NCBI GenBank assembly: GCA_964411675.1
Contig: CAYPLR010000026.1
Span: 1 to 22,853, forward strand
Length of the DNA: 22,853 nucleotides
Direction of reading: 5' to 3'
Source: JAAYBG01 sp964411675
Lineage (GTDB): Bacteria > Bacillota_I > Bacilli_A > ML615J-28 > CAG-698
Part shown: positions 8,038 to 14,632 of the stretch, one piece after another
How positions within the stretch are numbered: the stretch's first letter is position 1
Layout of the letters: every line of letters starts with the position of its first letter
Translations under genes and position numbers: made by a program
The notes under the pieces: model-generated
Seen by the model: only the letters and a program-made list of their open reading frames with translations
The model's database searches: none
What the model was told of the DNA's origin: nothing

Positions 8038-8583
8038 ATGTTTAAGCAAAAAGAACAAATCCAAAATATGGTTCTGTCAGCATTGTTGCTAGCAATAGGA
8101 TTGGTTCTCCCCTTCCTAACAGGACAAATTCCAGAAATAGGCTCTGCTCTTTTACCCATGCATATTCCTGTTTTAATCTGTGGATTTATTTGTGGTTGGC
8201 AATGGGGGCTTATTGTTGGTTTTGTCATGCCTTTGTTACGATTTCTATTGTTTGGTTTTCCTCCAATTTATCCTACTGGTGTTGCCATGGTGTTTGAACT
8301 GGCTACCTATGGAGCAATCAGTGGACTGCTATATTCGCTTTTTAAAAAAAAGACAATCGGTATTTATATATCTTTAATTACAGCAATGATGGTTGGTAGA
8401 ATTATTTGGGGTATAGCAAGAGTTATGTTACTTGGCTTTTCTGATACACAAGTATTTACATGGGCAATTTTTATTGCTGGTGCATTTACCAATGCAATCC
8501 CAGGGATTGTTTTACAAATTATTTTAATACCTTTGTTAATCATAGCAATTGGTAAAATTACTAGCTATGAAAAAGAATTTTAA
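8038..8583 (+). CDS. ECF transporter substrate-binding S component
   Basis: A 181-residue membrane protein with about five or six helices and the small, very hydrophobic layout of energy-coupling factor S components. Typical features are the N-terminal LSALLLAIGLVLPF helix, the LPMHIPVLICGFICGW loop-helix and the FPTG/YPTGVAMVFELATYG segment. S components bind a vitamin or metal and dock on a shared EcfA/A'/T module, which is not in this window. The substrate cannot be named from sequence; a vitamin-type cofactor is the usual case. AGGAGATTAT precedes the ATG, and only 19 nt separate it from the DsbD-like gene, so it probably belongs to the cysteine desulfurase unit. Confidence 0.8.
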   Translation: MFKQKEQIQNMVLSALLLAIGLVLPFLTGQIPEIGSALLPMHIPVLICGFICGWQWGLIVGFVMPLLRFLLFGFPPIYPTGVAMVFELATYGAISGLLYSLFKKKTIGIYISLITAMMVGRIIWGIARVMLLGFSDTQVFTWAIFIAGAFTNAIPGIVLQIILIPLLIIAIGKITSYEKEF

Positions 8584-8592
8584 TAAATTTAA

Positions 8593-8622
8593 TAAAAAGG
8601 ACATCAATTGATGCCCTTTTTT
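8593..8622. terminator. bidirectional terminator between convergent genes
   Basis: A-rich flank, GG, then the palindrome CATCAATTGATG, CC and six T residues. The stem has one A-C mismatch. It can terminate the ECF gene on the plus strand and the HAD gene on the minus strand, and it includes the HAD stop codon. Confidence 0.75.
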
Positions 8623-9260
8623 AGTATGTCAATAACTTCATTAGCGCTATTTACAATAGCGAAGCATTTACTTGCAATTTCCTGAGGAGGAAATAATAAG
8701 TCTGGGATGCAGATAGCAGTAATATTTGCTCTAATTGCTGCTAACAGCCCGTTAGGAGAATCTTCTAAAACCAAGGCCTTAGATGGATCAATATTTATTT
8801 TATCACATGCTTTCAAAAAGATTTCTGGGTGTGGTTTAGAATTAATAACATCATCACCACCAACAATATAATCAAAGTAATGATTCAAATTGCTTTTTTG
8901 AAGATAGTAAAAGATGGTAGTTTTATCAGTAGAAGAAGCTATAGCAATCTTATAGTTGTTTGATTTCAAGAAATTAAGTAGATTTAGTATCCCATCTTTT
9001 AAAGGGATGTTTTTTTTCTCAATATAGGTCATCATTTCTTGCTTTGCTTGGGAATAAATCTTATCAAAAGTAAAATCAGCTCCAAATAATTCCTGCATTT
9101 TTATTTTGGTTGCTAGATCAGTAAGCCCTAATGTACTGATGTATTGGCGTTTTGTTAAAATGTAATGGTATCTTTTCATCATGATTTTTAGAAAATGCAT
9201 ATATAATTTTTCGCTATCGAAAATGATACCATCCATATCAAATATTACTAGTTTAATCAT
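8604..9260 (-). CDS. HAD superfamily phosphatase/phosphoglucomutase-like hydrolase
   Basis: A 218-residue soluble enzyme of HAD subfamily IA. Motif I is FDMDGIIFDS with nucleophile Asp8 and acid Asp10, motif II is IASST, motif III is the Lys of NSKPHPEIF, and motif IV is LEDSPNG. An alpha-helical cap lies between residues 15 and 85, as in beta-phosphoglucomutase and sugar-phosphate phosphatases. The substrate is probably a phosphorylated sugar or similar metabolite and cannot be resolved further. The ATG lies 2 nt after the stop of the Crp/Fnr gene, with only a weak ribosome binding site, so it is likely made by coupled translation from the regulator's mRNA. Confidence 0.88.
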   Translation of the reverse strand: MIKLVIFDMDGIIFDSEKLYMHFLKIMMKRYHYILTKRQYISTLGLTDLATKIKMQELFGADFTFDKIYSQAKQEMMTYIEKKNIPLKDGILNLLNFLKSNNYKIAIASSTDKTTIFYYLQKSNLNHYFDYIVGGDDVINSKPHPEIFLKACDKINIDPSKALVLEDSPNGLLAAIRANITAICIPDLLFPPQEIASKCFAIVNSANEVIDILKKGIN

Positions 9261-9262
9261 AA

Positions 9263-9934
9263 CTATTTTTCACTTATCTCAGATAATTTTTTCTCATCCA
9301 TAATAATGATTTTATTTCTCTTCAGTTCCACTATTTTTTCTAATTCGAAATATTTCAACATTCTACTCACTACCTCACGAGCAGTACCTAAATCATTTGC
9401 TATTTTCTCGTGAGTAAAATTCAAAGTATTAGAATCTTCGTTATAGGATTGTTCAATTAGATAATAAGCTAGTCGTTTATCAAGACTGTGAAAAGCTATT
9501 TGTTCGAAAATCCACATAATGTCCGAAAATCTTGAGGTGAGGATGCGATTTGTATAATCTAAAATAGTACGGGAATTATCAACGATTTCTTTATACTGAT
9601 CAATAGGAATTAAAAGTGCAGTAGCATCTTTCTCACAATCAATATAAATATCGAATGTAATATCTTTCATCATACAGGAAGCTGAAAAAAGGCAGATATC
9701 CTTATCAAACAAACGATATAAAGTTATTTGTTTCCCATTTTCATTCATCATATAAGCTCTTAGCGAACCGCTGATTAATATGATCAAGCCAGAGCAATCA
9801 TAACTTCCGTGATGGATTGCTTCACCAGCAACGAAATGTTTAAAAATAGCAGCATGTGCAATTTTTGCTTTTTCTTCACTAGATAGTCTATCCCAAATTA
9901 GAAAACTATTTGATAGAATTTTATTGATATCCAT
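9263..9934 (-). CDS. Crp/Fnr family transcriptional regulator
   Basis: A 223-residue regulator with an N-terminal cyclic-nucleotide-binding-type beta barrel (about residues 20-115), a long dimerisation helix (about 118-150) and a C-terminal winged helix (about 155-215). The helix-turn-helix is THEKIANDLG followed by TAREVVSRML. The recognition helix keeps the Arg-Glu-x3-Arg pattern of E. coli CRP, which reads GTGA half-sites, unlike the Glu-x2-Ser-Arg of FNR. Four cysteines occur (47, 81, 87, 100) but not the N-terminal cluster of FNR, so an Fe-S sensor is not evident and the effector is unknown. A TGGAG site lies before the ATG. It is divergent from the thioredoxin/peroxiredoxin pair, whose promoter carries a candidate binding site. 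Confidence 0.9.
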   Translation of the reverse strand: MDINKILSNSFLIWDRLSSEEKAKIAHAAIFKHFVAGEAIHHGSYDCSGLIILISGSLRAYMMNENGKQITLYRLFDKDICLFSASCMMKDITFDIYIDCEKDATALLIPIDQYKEIVDNSRTILDYTNRILTSRFSDIMWIFEQIAFHSLDKRLAYYLIEQSYNEDSNTLNFTHEKIANDLGTAREVVSRMLKYFELEKIVELKRNKIIIMDEKKLSEISEK

Positions 9935-10070
9935 GATTTATCTCCAATATTAAATTTATTATTACTATCGTAATTCTTGTGACCCACTTTTATAAACAAT
10001 GAAACGAGTATATGAGAATATTTCTACTGAAAAAGATGGTATTCATTGGTAATTATTTAAAGATGAAAAA

Positions 10071-10084
10071 TTGATGGCTATCGA
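10071..10084. promoter_or_regulatory. possible FNR-type half-palindrome
   Basis: TTGATGGCTATCGA matches the FNR box layout TTGAT-N4-ATCAA except for one base. It lies midway in the 302-nt divergent region between the Crp/Fnr gene and trxA, a little far from both. The regulator's recognition helix is CRP-like, so this may be chance. The rest of this region holds the trxA promoter and no gene that I can support. Confidence 0.25.
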
Positions 10085-10170
10085 TTTATCAAATTTTCAA
10101 ATTCTGACTGGGTTTATTATACTTTAATAAATGATTTATGTCAACAATAGGGAAACTCCCAAAAATTAAT

Positions 10171-10183
10171 GTGACAATATCAC
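10171..10183. promoter_or_regulatory. candidate Crp/Fnr operator at trxA
   Basis: GTGACAATATCAC has perfect GTGA/TCAC arms around five bases. Its centre at 10177 lies 41 bp before the start point predicted from the trxA -10. That is the class II activator position of CRP and FNR. The divergent regulator has a CRP-like recognition helix expected to read GTGA. The caution is that the usual gap between arms is six bases, not five. Confidence 0.45.
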
Positions 10184-10205
10184 GGAATGAAAAATTGATA
10201 TATAG

Positions 10206-10211
10206 TATAAT
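10206..10211 (+). promoter_or_regulatory. -10 element of the trxA/peroxiredoxin promoter
   Basis: A perfect TATAAT with no recognisable -35: at 17 nt spacing the hexamer is CGGAAT. The GTGA palindrome sits where the -35 should be, so the promoter looks activator-dependent. Confidence 0.6.
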
Positions 10212-10236
10212 GAATATGTAATAAGGAGGATTAGAT

Positions 10237-10551
10237 ATGTCAGTAATAAACATAACAAAACAAACATTCGAAAATGAGGTTTTAAAAACAGACAAAACGG
10301 TATTGATTGATTTTTGGGCTTCGTGGTGTGGACCATGTAAAATGCTAACACCTGTTATCCATCAATTATCAGAAGAAGTTCCTGAGGATTATAAAATTAC
10401 AAAGGTTAATGTTGATGAAGAAAGAGACTTAGCAATGAAGTTTGGAGTTTCATCTATCCCAACAATTGTAGTGATGAAAAATGGTAAGATTATTAATCAA
10501 GCAGTTGGTTATCGTCCAATAAAAGATTTAAAAAAATTATTAGGGCTTTAA
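10237..10551 (+). CDS. trxA: thioredoxin
   Basis: A 104-residue classical thioredoxin. It has DFWASWCGPCK with Cys31 and Cys34, the buried Asp of LIDFWA, the cis-proline in SIPTIVV and the terminal Gly-rich YRP helix region. Length and motifs match TrxA throughout. It reduces disulfides in the cytosol using thioredoxin reductase, which is not in this window. AAGGAGG lies seven bases before the ATG. The peroxiredoxin gene follows after 32 nt with no terminator, so the two form an operon in which thioredoxin probably regenerates the peroxidase. Confidence 0.95.
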   Translation: MSVINITKQTFENEVLKTDKTVLIDFWASWCGPCKMLTPVIHQLSEEVPEDYKITKVNVDEERDLAMKFGVSSIPTIVVMKNGKIINQAVGYRPIKDLKKLLGL

Positions 10552-10583
10552 ATAAAAAATATAAATGAAAAAGGAGAATTAAA

Positions 10584-11261
10584 ATGGAAGAAAAAGTTAA
10601 CTCAATGCCATTGATTGGAGAAAAAGCTCCAAGTTTCGAAGCAGTTACAACACAAGGAAAAATTAAATTTCCAGAAGATTACAAGGGTAAGTGGATTATT
10701 TTATTCTCGCATCCTGCTGATTTTACACCAGTGTGCACAACTGAATTTATGACATTTGCTTCAATGATGAAAGATTTTGAAGAATTAAACACACAATTAG
10801 TTGGTTTATCAGTTGATTCTTTATATGCTCATATAGCATGGCTAAGAAAGATTCATGAATTAGAATGGAAAGGATTTAAAAATTTGGAAGTTACCTTTCC
10901 ATTAATTGAAGACATTAAAATGGATGTTGCTAGAAAGTATGGTATGATTCAACCAGGACAATCAACAACACAAGCTGTTAGAGCAGTGTTTGTAGTCGAT
11001 CCAAAAGGTATCATTAGAACAATTCTATACTATCCATTATCTATGGGTAGAAATTTTGATGAAATTAAACGTATTATTCTTGCTTTACAAAAAGCAGATA
11101 AAGATGGAGTTGCAACACCAGCAGATTGGCGCCCAGGTGATGATGTCATTATTCCTACTGCAGGTTCTTGTGGAACGGCAAAAGAGCGAATGGAAACAAA
11201 GGATGAAGATCAATATTGTTTAGATTGGTTCATGTGTTTTAAACGAGAAAGCAAAAAATAA
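10584..11261 (+). CDS. Prx6-type peroxiredoxin
   Basis: A 225-residue peroxidase of the AhpC/TSA superfamily that reduces hydrogen peroxide and organic peroxides. The peroxidatic residue is Cys51 in FTPVCTTEF. The C-terminal Prx6-type extension runs from about residue 165, with RPGDDVIIP. Three more cysteines lie near the end: Cys196, Cys212 and Cys218. A pair six residues apart close to the C-terminus resembles archaeal thioredoxin peroxidases of the Aeropyrum type, where one acts as resolving residue. So it may work as a 2-Cys enzyme despite Prx6 ancestry. AAAAGGAGA precedes the ATG, and the gene ends in a strong terminator. Co-expression with trxA points to thioredoxin as reductant. Confidence 0.92.
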   Translation: MEEKVNSMPLIGEKAPSFEAVTTQGKIKFPEDYKGKWIILFSHPADFTPVCTTEFMTFASMMKDFEELNTQLVGLSVDSLYAHIAWLRKIHELEWKGFKNLEVTFPLIEDIKMDVARKYGMIQPGQSTTQAVRAVFVVDPKGIIRTILYYPLSMGRNFDEIKRIILALQKADKDGVATPADWRPGDDVIIPTAGSCGTAKERMETKDEDQYCLDWFMCFKRESKK

Positions 11262-11300
11262 TTCATAAAGTTTCTCCACTTTAATTATTTTTCTTACTTT

Positions 11301-11334
11301 AAAAGTGTTAGTTATATAATAACTAGCACTTTTT
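11301..11334 (+). terminator. strong intrinsic terminator after the peroxiredoxin
   Basis: Arms 11301-11315 and 11319-11333 form a 15-bp stem with one G-U pair around a 3-nt loop, and the stem ends in a T run. It isolates the peroxiredoxin unit from the TetR unit. Confidence 0.85.
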
Positions 11335-11364
11335 CATTTTCATAGAAAATATTTTAAAAAAATA

Positions 11365-11381
11365 TTGACCGAATCGGTCAA
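11365..11381. promoter_or_regulatory. perfect palindromic TetR operator
   Basis: TTGACCGAATCGGTCAA has two perfect 8-bp arms around a single central base and covers the -35 element. Bound repressor would block RNA polymerase, so the downstream TetR gene very likely represses its own operon. Confidence 0.8.
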
Positions 11382-11393
11382 AAGGTATATAAT
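11365..11393 (+). promoter_or_regulatory. promoter of the TetR/ABC operon
   Basis: TTGACC (11365-11370) and a perfect TATAAT (11388-11393) are separated by 17 nt. The -35 lies inside the palindromic operator. An in-frame TTG at 11365 is therefore promoter sequence, not a start codon. Confidence 0.8.
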
Positions 11394-11418
11394 TAATTTG
11401 AGGAGGGAAAAATCAAAC

Positions 11419-12000
11419 ATGGAATCAACAAAATTAAAAATACTGATGGCATCAGCTGAATGCTTTTCGCGAAATGGATATCGCAAGACAGCAATCAGTG
11501 ATATTGCGAATAAATCAAAAGTAGCCAAAGGATTAATTTTCTATCATTTTGAAAATAAAAAGAATCTCTTTATTACTGCTTACCAGTATTTTTCAGAAGC
11601 AGGAAAAAAAATATTGGTGGAAGATCTTCTAAAAGAGCCTGACTTTTTTGTAAGAATGGAGAAATCTTCTAAATTAAAGCTTTCATTTTTCAACAAAACT
11701 CCATTTGTTTATGAATTTTTAGTAGCTGCCTATCAAGAAAAAGATCTTGAAGTTGTTCAAGAAATTCAAGAATATAATGAAAAAACAATTAATGGAAGCA
11801 CAGATTTAATCTTTACTGGAATTGACTTTACAAAATTCAAACCATCAATCGACCTCAACGATGTCATGCAAATGGTTATGTGGGTATTAGATGGGATTAT
11901 TAAGAATTATCACGAATTATCTTTTGAAGATATTGTTCAAATGTTAACAAAGTACATAGCAATCATGAAAGAATGTTTCTATAAGGAGGAATATCGATGA
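11419..12000 (+). CDS. TetR family transcriptional repressor
   Basis: A 193-residue regulator. The N-terminal DNA-binding domain (residues 1-55) has the expected order: FSRNGYRKTAISDIANKSKVAKGLIFYHFENKKNLF, given here as the helix 2 segment TAISDIA, the recognition part KGLIFYHF and the closing KKNLF. The C-terminal ligand domain is divergent, so the inducer is unknown. ATG 11419 is chosen because AGGAGGG lies ten bases upstream and the upstream TTG is within the promoter. The stop codon overlaps the start of the ABC ATPase gene as ATGA, so expression is coupled. The likely role is local control of the exporter through the palindrome just upstream. Confidence 0.9.
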   Translation: MESTKLKILMASAECFSRNGYRKTAISDIANKSKVAKGLIFYHFENKKNLFITAYQYFSEAGKKILVEDLLKEPDFFVRMEKSSKLKLSFFNKTPFVYEFLVAAYQEKDLEVVQEIQEYNEKTINGSTDLIFTGIDFTKFKPSIDLNDVMQMVMWVLDGIIKNYHELSFEDIVQMLTKYIAIMKECFYKEEYR

Positions 12001-12824
12001 ATACCATTGTAATTAAATCAATGACAAAGTACTATGGGAAAAACAAAGGAATAAAGGAGGTAAATTTAGAAGTAAAGGAAGGAGAAATATTTGGCTTTGT
12101 TGGGAAAAATGGAGCAGGAAAGACAACAACAATTAGAAGTTTGTTGAACATGATTATTCCAAATTCTGGAGAAGCAAGTATTTGTGGTTTAGATTGTTTA
12201 CACCAAACAAAAGAAATCAAAAGAATCACTGCCTATTTACCAGGAGAAGTGGAATATTATCCAGGAATGAAAGTAATAGATTTATTAAACTATGCATTGT
12301 CATTTTGCGAAGAAAAAGACCATGAGTATGTAAATAAGTTATGTGAATATTTTGAGTTGGATAAAAATAGAAAAATAAGTGAATTGAGTTTAGGAAATAG
12401 AAAAAAAATTGGAGTAATCCAAGCACTATTAAAAAAGCCTAAAGTGATTATTTTAGATGAACCAACAAGTGGTTTAGATCCTTTAATGCAAAAAAAAGTG
12501 TTTGAAGTTTTGCTAGAAGAAAAGAAAAAAGGAACAACTATTTTTCTTTCTAGTCATAATCTACAAGAAATAGAAAAATATTGTGATCGTGTTGCCATTA
12601 TCAAAGATGGTGAGATTGTTGAAATAATTGAGATGAATGGTATAAAGCGAGAAAAGAAATTGCTAGTACAGTATATAACAAGCGATGAAAAGGAATATAA
12701 ATATATTTATACGGGTAATGTTAACGATTTGATTAGCGAATTAAGCAAAAAAGAATTGCTTTCGTTAGAAATAAAATATCAGAGCATTGAAGAAGAATTC
12801 CAAAAGTTTTATAAAGGAGAGTAG
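11997..12824 (+). CDS. ABC transporter ATP-binding protein
   Basis: A 275-residue ATPase with the full motif set: Walker A GKNGAGKT (residues 36-43), the signature LSLGNRKK in the GN-type variant typical of bacterial ABC-2 exporters, Walker B IILDEP with Asp154-Glu155, the D-loop SGLDP, and the switch His in SSHN. About 60 C-terminal residues after the ATPase core are poorly conserved. It pairs with the permease beginning 2 nt after its stop. AAGGAGG lies inside the end of the TetR gene. The cargo is unknown. TetR control and the export-type family suggest efflux of a drug, peptide or lipid-like compound. Confidence 0.92.
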   Translation: MNTIVIKSMTKYYGKNKGIKEVNLEVKEGEIFGFVGKNGAGKTTTIRSLLNMIIPNSGEASICGLDCLHQTKEIKRITAYLPGEVEYYPGMKVIDLLNYALSFCEEKDHEYVNKLCEYFELDKNRKISELSLGNRKKIGVIQALLKKPKVIILDEPTSGLDPLMQKKVFEVLLEEKKKGTTIFLSSHNLQEIEKYCDRVAIIKDGEIVEIIEMNGIKREKKLLVQYITSDEKEYKYIYTGNVNDLISELSKKELLSLEIKYQSIEEEFQKFYKGE

Positions 12825-12825
12825 T

Positions 12826-13665
12826 ATGGATAAGAATTTTGAATTTAAAAGATCACTAAATATCTTTAAAACTGAATTTAAAATGCATTTTAAAAGTACA
12901 ATGATTTGGCTTGCTTTAATTGTTGGTTTAATGGCAATGTATATGTTAATGTATCCAGTTGTTGATGACATTATGGGAGAAAAATTAGCTGTAATGCCTG
13001 AAGAAATATTGCAGATATTTGGAATTAGTAAATCTTCTATCGTAGATAATTATAATTCATTCTTTGCAGTGATTTATCAAATTATCTTTATTGTTCTAAG
13101 TTGTTATAGTGTTACCATGGGAGCAAATGCATTATATGATGAAGAAAAAAACAAATCAATTGAGTTTTTAAATTCTGTTCAAGTATCAAGATTAGAAATA
13201 TATGTAGGGAAAATTTTTATAGTCATGGTAAATTTATTGATACTCATCATAGGAGCATTAGCGACAACAATATTATGCGGAGCTATAGTTAGCGAAGGAA
13301 CGCTTGATAGTATGGCGATTTTCTCTGTGTTTAAAATATCAGGAATTACTTTATTTTTCTTTGTTGCTTTAGGATTCTTTCTAGCAAGTATTTTGAAAAA
13401 AGAAACAAAGCCGTCAATGGTAGGAATAACCATTCTCTTTGTTTCTTATATAATAGGATATTTAGGAGAAATTGTTTCTGATAGAATAGAGTTTATTAAA
13501 ATGTTGAGTCCGATTCATATTACTTCTGCTTCAGATATTATGGAGTCTACACTTGGAACTGGTACTCTTGAATATAACTTATTGCCTGTTACTATAGTTG
13601 CTATAGTAATGTTTGGATTTATTATTTGCGGTGCATTATTTTATAGAAAAAGAGATTTCTTATAA
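12826..13665 (+). CDS. ABC-2 type exporter permease
   Basis: A 279-residue membrane protein with about six helices: one near residues 23-43, a group around 85-115 to 155-180, two around 195-240 and a last one near 250-270. The ABC-2 family hallmark is the cytosolic YDEEKNKSIEFLNSVQVSRLEI stretch after the second helix, seen here from ALYDEEKNKSIEFL onward. The protein ends in RKRDFL, the usual tail of these permeases. ATG 12826 is preferred to the longer frame because AAAGGAGA lies just upstream and it starts 2 nt after the ATPase stop. It forms the membrane half of the TetR-controlled exporter. Confidence 0.9.
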   Translation: MDKNFEFKRSLNIFKTEFKMHFKSTMIWLALIVGLMAMYMLMYPVVDDIMGEKLAVMPEEILQIFGISKSSIVDNYNSFFAVIYQIIFIVLSCYSVTMGANALYDEEKNKSIEFLNSVQVSRLEIYVGKIFIVMVNLLILIIGALATTILCGAIVSEGTLDSMAIFSVFKISGITLFFFVALGFFLASILKKETKPSMVGITILFVSYIIGYLGEIVSDRIEFIKMLSPIHITSASDIMESTLGTGTLEYNLLPVTIVAIVMFGFIICGALFYRKRDFL

Positions 13666-13666
13666 G

Positions 13667-13704
13667 AAAAAGCCTAACACTTTAATGAAAGCGTTAGGCC
13701 TTTT
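13667..13704. terminator. bidirectional terminator
   Basis: Two arms centred on AATG at 13684-13687 pair over about 17 bp with two A-C mismatches; the core is GCCTAAC with GTTAGGC. An A-rich 5' flank and T-rich 3' flank suit termination of both the ABC operon and the convergent CBS gene. Confidence 0.8.
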
Positions 13705-13706
13705 AT

Positions 13707-14117
13707 TTATAACACAATAAAATTATGTTCAAGAAAGTAATTGATAATACTCTTTCTTGTCACGATTCCGATGAATAAATTATGGGCATCAACAACAGGA
13801 ACAAAATTTTCATTCATTGCTTTTGAGATTAGTTCATCCATATTAGCATCAATATTAATTGCTAGGTAATCGCGATGGCGTTTAAAACTTGATATTAACA
13901 AACGATCAATGGTATGAATGTTGAAATCATTGTTCTCTTTTATTCCCCAAAGTAAATCTCCTTCAGTAAGAGTGCCAACATAGTATCCTTCGCGATCTAA
14001 AATTGGAATAGAAGCAAATCGATGTTTCTCCAATTTGAGTAGAGCATCTTTCATAGTATCATCATTATAAACAAATACAACTTCACTTTTTGGCTTTACA
14101 AATGGTAATATTTTCAT
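13707..14117 (-). CDS. CBS-domain pair protein
   Basis: A 136-residue protein made almost only of two CBS motifs, about residues 5-62 and 72-132. The first has ASIPILDREGYYVGTLTEGDLLW and the second FVPVVDAHNLFIGIVTRKSII, read here as the IPILD/VGTLTEGD and VPVVD/IGIVTRK hallmarks. Such stand-alone pairs bind adenine nucleotides; the Firmicutes proteins CbpB/YkuL of similar size bind c-di-AMP. That ligand is plausible here but not shown. ATG 14117 is selected over a longer frame because GGGAGGAG lies just upstream and the extension covers the promoter. It is monocistronic. Confidence 0.85.
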   Translation of the reverse strand: MKILPFVKPKSEVVFVYNDDTMKDALLKLEKHRFASIPILDREGYYVGTLTEGDLLWGIKENNDFNIHTIDRLLISSFKRHRDYLAINIDANMDELISKAMNENFVPVVDAHNLFIGIVTRKSIINYFLEHNFIVL

Positions 14118-14171
14118 TTTTTCTCCTCCCAACAGTTGACTTATCTTAATTAAGTATAAAATTGTATTTAT

Positions 14172-14200
14172 ATTATATACTAATTCGTATAAAAAGTAAA
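14172..14200 (-). promoter_or_regulatory. promoter of the CBS-domain gene
   Basis: On the minus strand, TTTACT (14200-14195) and TATAAT (14177-14172) are spaced by 17 nt, about 55 nt before the ATG. Confidence 0.55.
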
Positions 14201-14246
14201 ATATTACTTTCAATTAATTAAAACATATTAAAATAATTAAAAAATT

Positions 14247-14275
14247 TTGTTTTACTTTCCATAATATGATATAAT
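14247..14275 (+). promoter_or_regulatory. promoter of the 75-residue membrane protein gene
   Basis: TTGTTT (14247-14252), a 17-nt spacer ending in an extended TG, and TATAAT (14270-14275). It lies 25 nt before the ATG. Confidence 0.7.
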
Positions 14276-14300
14276 AAGATTGTGAAAGGAGATTGAAAGA

Positions 14301-14528
14301 ATGGGAAAAGCAACTAATAGTTATGTAAAGTTTATTGATGAATTACCAAAGATACTAAAAATCGTTCTAGCCCTTCCTGGCTTAGATGGAATTTTTTATG
14401 GTATCTACCGTATTTGTAAAGGACGTCTTATTGCTGGTATCTTATGGATCGTTTTAGGATTTGCAATTCTATGGATTATTGATATAATCACGATTGTTTT
14501 GCATGATAAAGTAACATTTTTTGTTTAG
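14301..14528 (+). CDS. 75-residue membrane protein of unknown function
   Basis: A small protein with a polar N-terminus (residues 1-15), a Pro/Gly-containing hydrophobic stretch LALPGLDGIFYGIYRI (about 23-38), a short basic turn CKGR and a second hydrophobic helix (about 43-65). The layout of two hairpin helices joined by a KGR turn resembles TM2-type small membrane proteins. I know of similar unnamed proteins in low-GC Gram-positives but no function. AAAGGAGATTG precedes the ATG, and it has its own good promoter and terminator, so it is an independent single-gene unit and clearly a real gene. Confidence 0.8.
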   Translation: MGKATNSYVKFIDELPKILKIVLALPGLDGIFYGIYRICKGRLIAGILWIVLGFAILWIIDIITIVLHDKVTFFV

Positions 14529-14590
14529 TAATAAGAACATTATTCTAATCTACCTTAGATACTTATATTAATAGTATCGCGTTTCATAAG

Positions 14591-14630
14591 AAAAGATACT
14601 AGACTGATTTTATCCAGTTAGTATCTTTTT
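14591..14630. terminator. bidirectional terminator
   Basis: AAAAGATACTA plus ACTG pairs with CAGT plus TAGTATCTTTT around an 8-nt loop, with one bulged G. T runs on either strand suit both the small membrane protein and the convergent nitroreductase. Confidence 0.8.
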
Positions 14631-14632
14631 AT

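Noticed and set aside
5423..8583. Selenium or selenocysteine system around the cysteine desulfurase
   Set aside because: No selD, selA or selB-like gene or SECIS-like element is seen, and the redox motifs use plain cysteine codons.
9999..10127. A short frame MKRVYENISTEKDGIHW, then TAA, then about 24 more codons, possibly a gene remnant between the Crp/Fnr gene and trxA
   Set aside because: In such AT-rich DNA a run of about 43 codons with one stop is expected by chance. There is no ribosome binding site and no family I recognise.
14118..14213. N-terminal extension of the CBS protein that looks like a membrane anchor
   Set aside because: It is encoded by promoter and leader sequence. A strong GGGAGGAG site fixes the start at 14117.
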